Source: Marinomonas aquiplantarum (lineage in GTDB: Bacteria; Pseudomonadota; Gammaproteobacteria; Pseudomonadales; Marinomonadaceae). Taken from it: a DNA stretch of 64,000 nucleotides. The position numbers and the translations under genes were made by a program. Of this stretch, positions 57,717 to 64,000 are shown one piece after another (position 1 is the stretch's first letter; every line of letters begins with the position of its first letter). The notes beneath the pieces are model-generated. The model worked only from the letters and a program-made list of their open reading frames with translations. It had not been told where the DNA came from and did not search any database. The DNA is taken from positions 141,915-205,914 of the forward strand of contig NZ_QNRF01000007.1 of the NCBI RefSeq assembly GCF_003314975.1. The letters run 5' to 3'.

Positions 57717-58670
57717 ATGTCCATTCCACTCATAGATTTAGCCAAATTAACTCATGAAAGTGATTCAGTACGCTTACCAGAAGTGAAAGCCTTAGATAAG
57801 GCTTGTCGTGAAATTGGCTTTTTCTATTTAACAAACACCGGAGTGCCTGAGTCTTTGACGAAGGCCTTGATGCGCGAGGCAAAGCGTTTTTTTAACCAGC
57901 CTCAAGAGGTTAAAAATGCCATTGATATCAAAAACAGCCCGAATCACCGAGGCTATGGCAACATTGGCGAAGAACAGCTTGATGAAGTGACTCATGCGGA
58001 CTGGAAAGAAACCTTTGATATGGCGTTGGATTTTCCAACAGATCATCCTTTGGTATCGAAATACCCGACCATGTATGGACCAAATCAAAATCCGAGTGAT
58101 GCGACGACGGTTGAAGTCTTGCAAGACTATTACATCGAGACGTTTCAGGTGGCGCAAAAATTATTGACGGCCATGGCTCAGGCTTTGTCTCTAGAAGACG
58201 ACTTCTTTACTCGCTGTTTTACTGATCACGTCACTGTGCTGCGCATGATTCACTATCCGCCACGTCCTGAAGCGGCTCATGATAATGGCGCTGGCGCGCA
58301 TACAGATTATGGTTGTGTGACCTTGTTGCTACAAGATCAGACGGGTGGTTTACAAGTGAAAAATCGCCATGGTGAGTGGGTAGATGCTACGCCAATAGAG
58401 AATGCTTTGGTGGTAAACATTGGTGATTTAATGCAACACTGGACAAACGACGAATATGTCTCGACCGCTCATCGTGTGCGGGCCTCTTTACCGGATGTGC
58501 ATCGTTATTCTTTTCCATTCTTTGTTGAGCCTGACTATGAGACGGAAGTGAGTTGTGTGCCAAGCTGTCAGTCTGAAAGTAAGCCCGCTAAGTATGAAAA
58601 AGTTCTAGCGGGAGATTGGATTCAATCGCGATTTGATGCCACTTATGCTTATCGAGAAGACAAGCACTAA
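57717..58670 (+). CDS. 2-oxoglutarate/Fe(II)-dependent dioxygenase (isopenicillin N synthase family)
   Basis: Non-heme iron oxygenase of 317 residues. The iron ligands are in GAHTDYGCVTLL (His and Asp) and STAHRV (His), and the 2OG-binding Arg-x-Ser in HRYSFPFF. The N-terminal DIOX_N domain (IPLIDLAKL, ACREIGFFYLTNTGV) is typical. Substrate unknown. Follows the helicase by 20 bp with ribosome site AGGAG. Confidence 0.9.
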   Translation: MSIPLIDLAKLTHESDSVRLPEVKALDKACREIGFFYLTNTGVPESLTKALMREAKRFFNQPQEVKNAIDIKNSPNHRGYGNIGEEQLDEVTHADWKETFDMALDFPTDHPLVSKYPTMYGPNQNPSDATTVEVLQDYYIETFQVAQKLLTAMAQALSLEDDFFTRCFTDHVTVLRMIHYPPRPEAAHDNGAGAHTDYGCVTLLLQDQTGGLQVKNRHGEWVDATPIENALVVNIGDLMQHWTNDEYVSTAHRVRASLPDVHRYSFPFFVEPDYETEVSCVPSCQSESKPAKYEKVLAGDWIQSRFDATYAYREDKH

Positions 58671-58703
58671 AAAGTGGTTGTTCAGATAAGGTTGAAGATC
58701 AGA

Positions 58704-58738
58704 AATGAAATTGAGCGCGCTAAGCGCTCAATTTCATT
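58704..58738. repeat. 15-bp perfect inverted repeat across the end of the amidotransferase gene
   Basis: Arms 58704-58718 and 58724-58738 with a 5-base loop; it includes the minus-strand stop codon at 58720-58722. There is no T run on either side, so it may protect mRNA 3' ends or be a weak terminator between the convergent genes. Confidence 0.6.
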
Positions 58739-59505
58739 AGATCGGGTAGCGCTTGAATCTGATATTGATTGCCTTTGATTTTCGCAATATGTCCTGCCGG
58801 TACCAATGTCCAGCCTTGATTAGAGAGCTCTAACGGTTCTGAACCAATGACAATATGAGTATCAAATGCTTTGCAGTAGAGGCTGGGCGCTTGCTCGTCA
58901 CTGGAAAAGCGAATGGCGATCATTTCATCACCGTTGGATACCACAGAGGTAAACCTCAAAGGTTCTTGAATGTCTTTTTGTTTCATTAGATCGAGAATCT
59001 GTGCCAAAGTATCCGCAATGGCCTGTTCAGGATCTTGCTCCAAACCATTGGCAATCATCAATAAGAAAATCACTTCGGAGTCGGTCGCTCCTTGGCGTTC
59101 ACCATAGAGAGACTCTGGAATCAGTCGATCCAACTGATAACGAATGGATTCATAACCACCAATTTGTCCGTTGTGCATGAACAGCCAGTTCTTATAGCTG
59201 AATGGGTGACAGTTAGAGCGGCTGGTGGCGGTGCCAGTAGAAGCACGGACATGAGCGAAAAAAAGACCGCTCTTGATGTGCCTTGCTAGGCTTTTCAGGT
59301 TGCTATCGCTCCATGCAGGCAGTATTTCATGATATAAGCCTGGTTCGCTGCGCTCATCATACCAACCTAAACCAAAGCCATCGGCATTGACTGTCACTTC
59401 GGACTTTTTCGCGCTTAAACTTTGGTGAACCAGTGAATGTTCTTGTTCAAATAACAATGACTCAAGGTAAACTTCCTCCCCTTGATAGGCCATCCAACGA
59501 CACAT
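58720..59505 (-). CDS. Class II glutamine amidotransferase (YafJ-like)
   Basis: N-terminal-nucleophile amidotransferase domain protein of 261 residues. After Met removal Cys2 (MCRWMAYQG) is the nucleophile; ADGFGLGWYD, FFAHVRASTGT, NCHPFSYKNWLFMHNGQIGG and TDSEVIFLLM complete the glutaminase site. Stand-alone GATase type 2 proteins such as YafJ and EgtC cleave gamma-glutamyl bonds; no egt genes are near, so the substrate is unknown. Confidence 0.9.
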   Translation of the reverse strand: MCRWMAYQGEEVYLESLLFEQEHSLVHQSLSAKKSEVTVNADGFGLGWYDERSEPGLYHEILPAWSDSNLKSLARHIKSGLFFAHVRASTGTATSRSNCHPFSYKNWLFMHNGQIGGYESIRYQLDRLIPESLYGERQGATDSEVIFLLMIANGLEQDPEQAIADTLAQILDLMKQKDIQEPLRFTSVVSNGDEMIAIRFSSDEQAPSLYCKAFDTHIVIGSEPLELSNQGWTLVPAGHIAKIKGNQYQIQALPDLMKLSA

Positions 59506-59547
59506 ATTGTTCTCCTGACTGCAAGACGCTTAAAAGTATAGAAAGAT

Positions 59548-59579
59548 AAAAGGGGAAACAACCTGTTTCCCCTTTTTGT
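59548..59579 (-). terminator. Terminator downstream of the MCP gene
   Basis: 12-bp stem AAAAGGGGAAAC/GTTTCCCCTTTT (59548-59559 with 59565-59576), T-rich on both sides, placed after the minus-strand MCP gene. Confidence 0.85.
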
Positions 59580-59597
59580 TTGCAGGTCTTTTAATGA

Positions 59598-61265
59598 TTA
59601 GACATTAAAGTAACTGATTTTGTTTGAAAGTTGTTTAGCCAAATCAGCCAGCTGCCCAGCCGATTGGCTGATTGAATGAATTGAGTTGGTGGTTTTTTCT
59701 GTAATGCTAGTGATGTTCGACACATTTCGGTTCACCTCAGCTGTAACAGAGGCTTGCTCTTCCGCAGTAGCTGAAATGCGGTCGTTCATTTCCCGAATCT
59801 TAGACACCGACTGATTGATGTTTAATAACGATTCTTCTTCGTGCTTCACTTGCTCTACGGCATTAGTGGAGCGTTGATGACTTGATGTCATCGCGGCAAC
59901 GGCAGAAGATGTTCCTGATTGTAGCAGAGTGATCATTTTTTCAATCTGTTGAGTGGCATCCTGAGTATTCTGCGCAAGATGACGAACTTCGTCAGCGACG
60001 ACGGCAAAGCCTCGGCCTTGTTCACCCGCGCGTGCGGCTTCAATCGCTGCGTTTAAGGCCAGCAGGTTGGTTTGTTCTGCAATGCCTAAAATCACATTAA
60101 GAATGTTGCTGATTTCATTGGTGTTCACTTGCAACTCATTGATCGTTTTGGCCGATCCGGCGATTTCTTCTGCCAATTCTTGAATGCTGTTAATGGTTCT
60201 GGTGACAATTTCTGCCCCTTCATTAGCCGCAGTTTCTGCATCATGAGCCGCATTACTGGCATCCGTTGTGGATTCCGAAACATGGACTGCAGTGGCCTGA
60301 ATTTCATTGATGGCTTGAGAAATTAATTGCGTTTCTTCTTGTTGACGATCCACCATGTCTGAAGATTCATCTGTGATGCGATTCAGGTCGTTGGCGGCAT
60401 TGGTCAGCATGTCACTGGACTTGGCAACATCGTGAAGAATGCTGCTAAGTTGAACAACCAGTTTGTCCATAGCGGTTTCTAACATGCCGATTTCGTCTTT
60501 ACGTTTACTGTTAACTGGCTCTTGCGATAAATCCCCAGAGGCAATACCTTCTGCGCGACGAACCGCTTTAATAAGCGGGCGACAAATGCCATTGACGATT
60601 AACAAACTGATGGTGACGCCTATCATGATGAGTAATGCTGCTAAACCACCACTAGCATAGATGGTTTGGTCCAATTTACTGTTTTGATTGTCGGCCACTT
60701 GATTGCTGTATTCATTGATGGAGCTGATGATAATTTCCATCTGAGCATTTACGCTTTCAAGGCTGGCGTCAGCAATTCGGCGAGCTTTATTAGCCTGCAG
60801 TGTTTTCAGTTTAATCCACCAACCGTAGGTTTCGGTACTGGCTTTCAAGAAGGTTGCTTGTTGCTCTTCTAATAGATCAATGTGCTCTAATAGTGTCGTC
60901 AGTCCATCATTTTCTGGCATCTCGTTTAGAATGCCTTTTACGCTATCAATGCTGGTCAGTAGCTCATCTGTATAGGCCTTGAATTTTTCTTCCGATTCAG
61001 CGATCAGCTCAGTACCATAACCTCCCATCGATTTGGCAATCGATACTTGGAAATAGCCTCGTTCAAATTCAACGGATTGTTGTAATAGTAGTTGGCGGCT
61101 TTTTTCCAGATGCTTCACCAGTTGCAAACTTTGCGAGGAAAGACTTTGCAATTCAGAAGAGACGGATTTACTGGATAGTGCCGAGCTAATACTCAAGCCA
61201 ATGATGACAATGGAGAATAGGGCAATGAGGGAAAGGATTTTGGTGCGTACGGACAAATTTAGCAT
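59598..61265 (-). CDS. Methyl-accepting chemotaxis protein
   Basis: Chemoreceptor of 555 residues. TM1 is at about 9-30, a helical periplasmic sensor domain (about 31-205) follows with no Cache or PAS motif, TM2 is at about 206-228 and a HAMP domain at about 229-285. The cytoplasmic signalling tip is [35 protein letters not shown]. No C-terminal CheR pentapeptide is present (ends SYFNV). The ligand is unknown; no che genes nearby. Confidence 0.95.
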   Translation of the reverse strand: MLNLSVRTKILSLIALFSIVIIGLSISSALSSKSVSSELQSLSSQSLQLVKHLEKSRQLLLQQSVEFERGYFQVSIAKSMGGYGTELIAESEEKFKAYTDELLTSIDSVKGILNEMPENDGLTTLLEHIDLLEEQQATFLKASTETYGWWIKLKTLQANKARRIADASLESVNAQMEIIISSINEYSNQVADNQNSKLDQTIYASGGLAALLIMIGVTISLLIVNGICRPLIKAVRRAEGIASGDLSQEPVNSKRKDEIGMLETAMDKLVVQLSSILHDVAKSSDMLTNAANDLNRITDESSDMVDRQQEETQLISQAINEIQATAVHVSESTTDASNAAHDAETAANEGAEIVTRTINSIQELAEEIAGSAKTINELQVNTNEISNILNVILGIAEQTNLLALNAAIEAARAGEQGRGFAVVADEVRHLAQNTQDATQQIEKMITLLQSGTSSAVAAMTSSHQRSTNAVEQVKHEEESLLNINQSVSKIREMNDRISATAEEQASVTAEVNRNVSNITSITEKTTNSIHSISQSAGQLADLAKQLSNKISYFNV

Positions 61266-61613
61266 GGTTGCTCCTGAGTTGTCTTTGTAGTGAGGTGAGC
61301 AATCCTTATGCCAGTTAACGTTACGTCCAGATACAAATGCGGTTTGTTATTCACTGCGTTTCATTCTCCTTTTGGGAGCGGTAGAGAAGGGAGGCCTTTT
61401 GGTTAAAGCCTTTGCTTTATAATTTTTTGTTATTATTGCGTTTAGAAGTGCGTTAGGCAAGATGGTAAGAGTGTGTAAACAAAAAGAATATGAAAAGATT
61501 TGAGCTTAGTTAGGTGGCGAGAAAACAATATGGCTAAAAATAGGGCATAAAATGGTTACGATGGCCTTTTTCTATGCCCTGATTTGGTGCAATCTGTCTA
61601 GTGGATTCTCAGA
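61266..61613. other. Intergenic region between MCP and hisI genes
   Basis: A 348-bp gap, both flanking genes on the minus strand. It holds the terminator of hisI (61535-61580); the MCP promoter must also lie here but I cannot place it. Confidence 0.5.
61535..61580 (-). terminator. Terminator after hisI
   Basis: AGGGCATA/TATGCCCT arms (61542-61549 with 61573-61580) followed on the minus strand by ATTTTTAG. Confidence 0.65.
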
Positions 61614-62021
61614 TTATTTTTCTGGTGCAGAGTCGATGATGACGTGATCCCCATCGACCTTAAAAAAGAAACAATCTCGGCGATTGGTATGACAAGCAGG
61701 GCCTTTTTGGTCTACCTGCAATAAAATGCAGTCACCATCACAATCAAAAGACATGGAAACCAGCGTTTGGCGGTGACCTGAGCTTTCGCCTTTGCGCCAA
61801 TAGGTTTGGCGGGAGCGTGACCAGTAGCAGACTTGTCCTGTTTCTAAGGTTTCGCGAATCGATTTCTCATTCATGTAAGCCAACATCAAGACTTCACCCG
61901 TATCGTGTTGTTGAGCTATGGCCGCAATTAACCCTGCATCGTCAGTTTTTAAATTGGCTAATATTGTGTCCAATGGCAATTGCTCGCCTTTGGCCAACTG
62001 TTCATATGCTTTTAAACTCAT
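61614..62021 (-). CDS. hisI: Phosphoribosyl-AMP cyclohydrolase HisI
   Basis: Third step of histidine synthesis: opens the purine ring of PR-AMP. The 135-residue single-domain enzyme has GEVLMLAYMNEKSI, GQVCYWSRSRQTYWRKGESSGH, SMSFDCDGDCILLQVDQKGPACHTNRRDCFF with the zinc Cys and magnesium Asp residues. No HisE domain is fused. The start overlaps the stop of the upstream pterin synthase-like gene by four bases. Confidence 0.95.
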   Translation of the reverse strand: MSLKAYEQLAKGEQLPLDTILANLKTDDAGLIAAIAQQHDTGEVLMLAYMNEKSIRETLETGQVCYWSRSRQTYWRKGESSGHRQTLVSMSFDCDGDCILLQVDQKGPACHTNRRDCFFFKVDGDHVIIDSAPEK

Positions 62022-62881
62022 TTTGTCACCTTATATTCAGAAATGGCGCCTTTGCCTATGCCTTCAAAACCATGTGCTTCAATGAGGCTGCCAACATGTT
62101 CGTGTGCTAATACATAAGCGACGTGAGCAGATAAAGATTCCACCGTGGTATCGCAATCCAACATATAGACTTGTTGACTATTAATGGTGAGTTCAAACAA
62201 GCCTTGTTGGCTGGTATAGCTGAAATAATGGTGTGGTCGACCATTAATGTCGACGATTTCTTGCAAATCTTCCTGGGTGCCCAAATAGATGTCTTGCCAG
62301 CGTGTGGCCCAATCATGTTCCAAAGCGGTATCTGCCTTGCCATCGCGATAGATTTCAATGGTCGACCTATGACCGTGAGCGATCCGCTGACAATTACCGG
62401 CATGCTTCTTTAAACCATGGCTATATTGGTACTGAGCACCTGCTATCGGTTCTGGTGTGAAACGAATACTGACCGCTTCCAATTCAGCCGGTAACAGATC
62501 GAGAATTTGTTGCTCTACCCAAGTTGCTGCTAAAGAAGGCGTAATTTGCTGGCACGGTAATGAGCAAATGGCTTGTGATGGTGCATCGCATCGAAAATGT
62601 CGACCGTCTTCATGATCGAACTGAAAGGACACGCGGTTATTCTCTAACTTAATGAGTTGGCTGCTTGGATGTTCAGCCGGAATAGCCAGCATGTGATCTA
62701 TGTTGTCATCCAGCCATTTCTTAATTTGTTTTTTAACGATGCTGAAATCGCAAATCATGCTTTCATCGTTTAATTTACCAGTCAGGACAATGTCTGCCTG
62801 CCAGCTTTCACCCAACAATCCGCGTTCTGCATCGTAGTAGGAAAAATCTACGTGCGTTAGGTTTTTTACAAATAGCTTCAA
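62018..62881 (-). CDS. 6-carboxytetrahydropterin synthase family protein, two PTPS-like domains
   Basis: A 287-residue protein of the QueD/PTPS superfamily. The first half (LFVKNLTHVDFSYYDAERGLLGESWQ, CDFSIVKKQIKKWLDDNIDHML) keeps the fold but lacks the HGH zinc motif. The second half has the Cys and HGH ligands in GNCQRIAHGHRS and the C-terminal DTTVESLSAHVAYVLAH. The start is TTG 62881, with AAGGAG seven bases upstream; the ORF beyond it lacks support. QueD acts in queuosine synthesis, but members of this longer group are less well characterised. Overlaps hisI. Confidence 0.8.
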   Translation of the reverse strand: MKLFVKNLTHVDFSYYDAERGLLGESWQADIVLTGKLNDESMICDFSIVKKQIKKWLDDNIDHMLAIPAEHPSSQLIKLENNRVSFQFDHEDGRHFRCDAPSQAICSLPCQQITPSLAATWVEQQILDLLPAELEAVSIRFTPEPIAGAQYQYSHGLKKHAGNCQRIAHGHRSTIEIYRDGKADTALEHDWATRWQDIYLGTQEDLQEIVDINGRPHHYFSYTSQQGLFELTINSQQVYMLDCDTTVESLSAHVAYVLAHEHVGSLIEAHGFEGIGKGAISEYKVTK

Positions 62882-63024
62882 CTTGCTACTCCTTAAATCT
62901 GATGGCGCGTATCTTACCCTAATTAAAAAGCAGGATATAGCAGAGGAATCACAAGCAAGACTATGTCGAGCGAGTCGAATATCCTGCAATGAAGGTAAGT
63001 ATTTGAAAAACCATAAGAAGGCGG

Positions 63025-63052
63025 TTGATATTTCAAATTGGCCGCGTATAAT
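63025..63052 (+). promoter_or_regulatory. Promoter of ffs
   Basis: TTGATA (63025-63030), 16-bp spacer, TATAAT (63047-63052), followed by the GC-rich discriminator CTCGCCCC typical of growth-rate-controlled stable RNA promoters. Confidence 0.8.
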
Positions 63053-63081
63053 CTCGCCCCAAGGTCAACAGGCCCCTTTAT

Positions 63082-63194
63082 GGTGTCTCTGCTGGTCCCC
63101 TCGCAACAATAAATCGTGAATCTGGTCAGGTCCGGAAGGAAGCAGCCACAGCGATGGACTTGTGTGCCGAGGTGCGGCTGGTAGAGATGCCACC
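63082..63194 (+). ncRNA. ffs: 4.5S signal recognition particle RNA
   Basis: 113 nt, about E. coli length. The universal SRP RNA tip GGTCAGGTCCGGAAGGAAGC with the GGAA tetraloop and asymmetric loop is present at about 63124-63143. The ends pair (GGTGTCTCT with AGAGATGCCACC). It guides Ffh to SecYEG. A Tn7-like element starts 13 bases after its 3' end. Confidence 0.97.
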
Positions 63195-63225
63195 TAATTT
63201 CCTCTATGTAAATTGAAGCATAAAA

Positions 63226-63272
63226 TGACAAATTTGCAGTTTACTGTGACAAATTTGCACTTTACCTTGACA
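63226..63272 (+). repeat. 21-bp-period repeats (putative TnsB sites)
   Basis: TGACAAATTTGCA at 63226-63238 and 63247-63259, with flanking GTTTAC/CTTTAC, and TGACA at 63268-63272. Equal 21-bp spacing places all on the same face of the helix, as for TnsB sites at Tn7 ends. Confidence 0.8.
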
Positions 63273-63283
63273 TAGCCTACTTT

Positions 63284-63308
63284 TAAGTTGTTATTTTGTT
63301 ACAACTTA
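63284..63308. promoter_or_regulatory. Inverted repeat operator before tnsA
   Basis: TAAGTTGT (63284-63291) and ACAACTTA (63301-63308), 9 bases apart, end 12 bases before the tnsA ATG. Probably a repressor site over the tnsA translation/promoter region. Confidence 0.55.
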
Positions 63309-63320
63309 CAGGATTGAGCT

Positions 63321-63839
63321 ATGTACAATCGTAACCTTCGTAAGCCAAGCCCCAATAAAAATATCTTTAAGTTTGCTAGCAAAAAAAATCATCACATTAT
63401 TTTGTGTGAAAGTGCATTAGAATTTGACGCGTGCTTTCATTTAGAGTTTTCACCATCAATAGTTACGTTTGAATCTCAGCCTACCGGCATTGAATACCAA
63501 ATGAACAATAAAGTTCATCGTTACACGCCAGACTTTAAAGTTGTTAAGGTAAGTGGCGAAATTGAATACATCGAAGTCAAACCTGCTAAAATCATTAACT
63601 CTATAGAGTTTCGAGAAGAGTTTATTTTGAAGCGTAATGCTTATAATAATTTAGGTTATAAGCTGCTATTGATTTCTGAAAAGCAAATACGCCATTCAGT
63701 ACTTCTTGCCAACCTCAAAATTCTTCACCGCTATACTGGTTCAATGCTCACAGATATACATGACTCAGCGTTAAAATATATTAAGTCAAATAATATGGTG
63801 TCTATTAGTCAGCTTTCACTCAATTTGGGATTAGTGTAG
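63321..63839 (+). CDS. tnsA: TnsA-like transposase endonuclease subunit, C-terminally truncated
   Basis: Restriction-enzyme-like nuclease that makes the 5' cuts at transposon ends beside TnsB. The 172-residue frame matches the TnsA N-terminal domain: KPSPNKNIFKFASKKN, ILCESALEFDACFHLEF, THxYTPDF-like HRYTPDFKV and YIEVKP. Likely catalytic residues are E30/E34, D71 and E85-x-K87. The C-terminal domain starts (TDIHDSALKYIKSNNMVSIS) but is cut; the last codon before TAG falls at the left end of an IS3-family insertion. Tn7 TnsA is 273 residues, so this copy is probably inactive or partly active. Base composition is A/T-rich compared with the housekeeping genes. Confidence 0.85.
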   Translation: MYNRNLRKPSPNKNIFKFASKKNHHIILCESALEFDACFHLEFSPSIVTFESQPTGIEYQMNNKVHRYTPDFKVVKVSGEIEYIEVKPAKIINSIEFREEFILKRNAYNNLGYKLLLISEKQIRHSVLLANLKILHRYTGSMLTDIHDSALKYIKSNNMVSISQLSLNLGLV

Positions 63840-64000
63840 TGGCATAGTGAATTTGGCCACCTAATTAGAGGTGATACACTCATCTCATAGATAAAACAGG
63901 TGAATCAATGACTAAACCAAGACGACCGAACTTTAGCCCTGAGTTTCGTTTAGACGCTGCAAAGCTAGTCTTAGAACAAAACTACAGTGTTATTGAAGCT
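63835..64000 (+). mobile_element. IS3-family insertion sequence, left part
   Basis: An IS starts at about 63835 (TGTAGTGGCATAGTG...; exact border inferred from the tnsA break). A short left end with GGCCACCTAATTAGAGGTGA leads to the orfA gene. The right end is outside the window. Confidence 0.75.
63908..64000 (+). CDS. IS3-family transposase OrfA (N-terminal part, cut by window end)
   Basis: The first 31 codons read MTKPRRPNFSPEFRLDAAKL and continue VLEQNYSVIEA, the start of the helix-turn-helix OrfA of IS3-family elements (IS51-like group). The frame is open to the last base. OrfB would follow by frameshift in such elements. Confidence 0.88.
   Translation, partial: MTKPRRPNFSPEFRLDAAKLVLEQNYSVIEA

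Larger units (their letters stand above)
63207..64000 (+). mobile_element. Tn7-like transposon, tnsA-proximal end (incomplete in window)
   Basis: The element appears to begin with TGTAAATTGAAGCATAAAAT at 63207. TnsB-site-like repeats follow: TGACAAATTTGCA at 63226 and 63247 and TGACA at 63268, spaced exactly 21 bp. The tnsA gene follows. The preceding bases CTCTA (63202-63206) are the candidate 5-bp target duplication. SRP-RNA is a known attachment site of Tn7-like elements including CRISPR-associated I-F3 types; the far end and the cargo are outside the window. Confidence 0.8.

Noticed and set aside
62930..62987. Inverted repeat GCAGGATAT/ATATCCTGC upstream of ffs
   Set aside because: Arms of 9 bp with a loop of about 40 bases; no T run or known motif, so not called as a feature.

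Overview
The window is a piece of a gammaproteobacterial chromosome. Gene order (ftsA-ftsZ-lpxC-secA-argJ-mutT; thrS-infC-rpmI-rplT-pheS-pheT-ihfA), protein style and moderate GC suggest a marine Oceanospirillales member, most like Marinomonas; the genus is an inference from gene content, not a database result.

Layout. 1-8.1 kb: end of the division/cell-wall cluster (ftsA cut by the window edge, ftsZ, lpxC), then secA, argJ, mutT. 8.1-13.6 kb: a double-receiver protein, ppiC, a DUF442 phosphatase-like protein, an XRE-cupin regulator, class II DAHP synthase, a GIY-YIG-like protein and an O-methyltransferase. 13.7-20.7 kb: translation operon thrS to ihfA. 20.98-22.7 kb: a tRNA array with 1 Pro, 4 Thr, 4 Val and 3 Asp genes plus four decayed tRNA-Val-like units. 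23-27 kb: a FadL-type porin and an EAL-domain protein. 27-32.1 kb: a Fur-boxed imelysin / di-heme oxidoreductase / DUF1513 iron cluster. 32.2-32.9 kb: an unknown membrane-anchored protein behind two tandem LexA boxes. 33-43.4 kb: a flavoprotein, a cyclic-peptide-type ABC exporter, a nitroreductase, and a Fur-controlled TonB receptor plus FecCDE-type siderophore importer. 43.5-45.3 kb: csrA with a LexA-like box over its -10, beside an isolated CI/Cro-like switch and a DUF1127 gene. 45.5-62.9 kb: mostly housekeeping and metabolic genes (YaeQ, dienelactone hydrolase, a DUF3524 tRNA-queuosine mannosyltransferase-like enzyme, YjiH, glutathione peroxidase, a YnjBCD-type ABC importer, an AstE/AspA-like hydrolase, a UvrD-like helicase, a 2OG-Fe(II) oxygenase, a class II amidotransferase, an MCP, hisI and a queD-like gene). 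63.0-64.0 kb: the 4.5S RNA gene ffs. Thirteen bases past its 3' end a Tn7-like transposon begins (21-bp-period repeats, tnsA). Its tnsA gene is cut by an IS3-family element that runs off the window.

Most notable: (1) the Tn7-like element at ffs, an attachment site known for Tn7-like and CRISPR-associated (I-F3) transposons; whether it carries CRISPR-Cas cannot be seen here; (2) two overlapping SOS boxes in front of an uncharacterised gene, and a third over the csrA promoter; (3) four conserved pseudo-tRNA units inside the tRNA array; (4) a possible Phe-rich leader peptide running through the pheS terminator.
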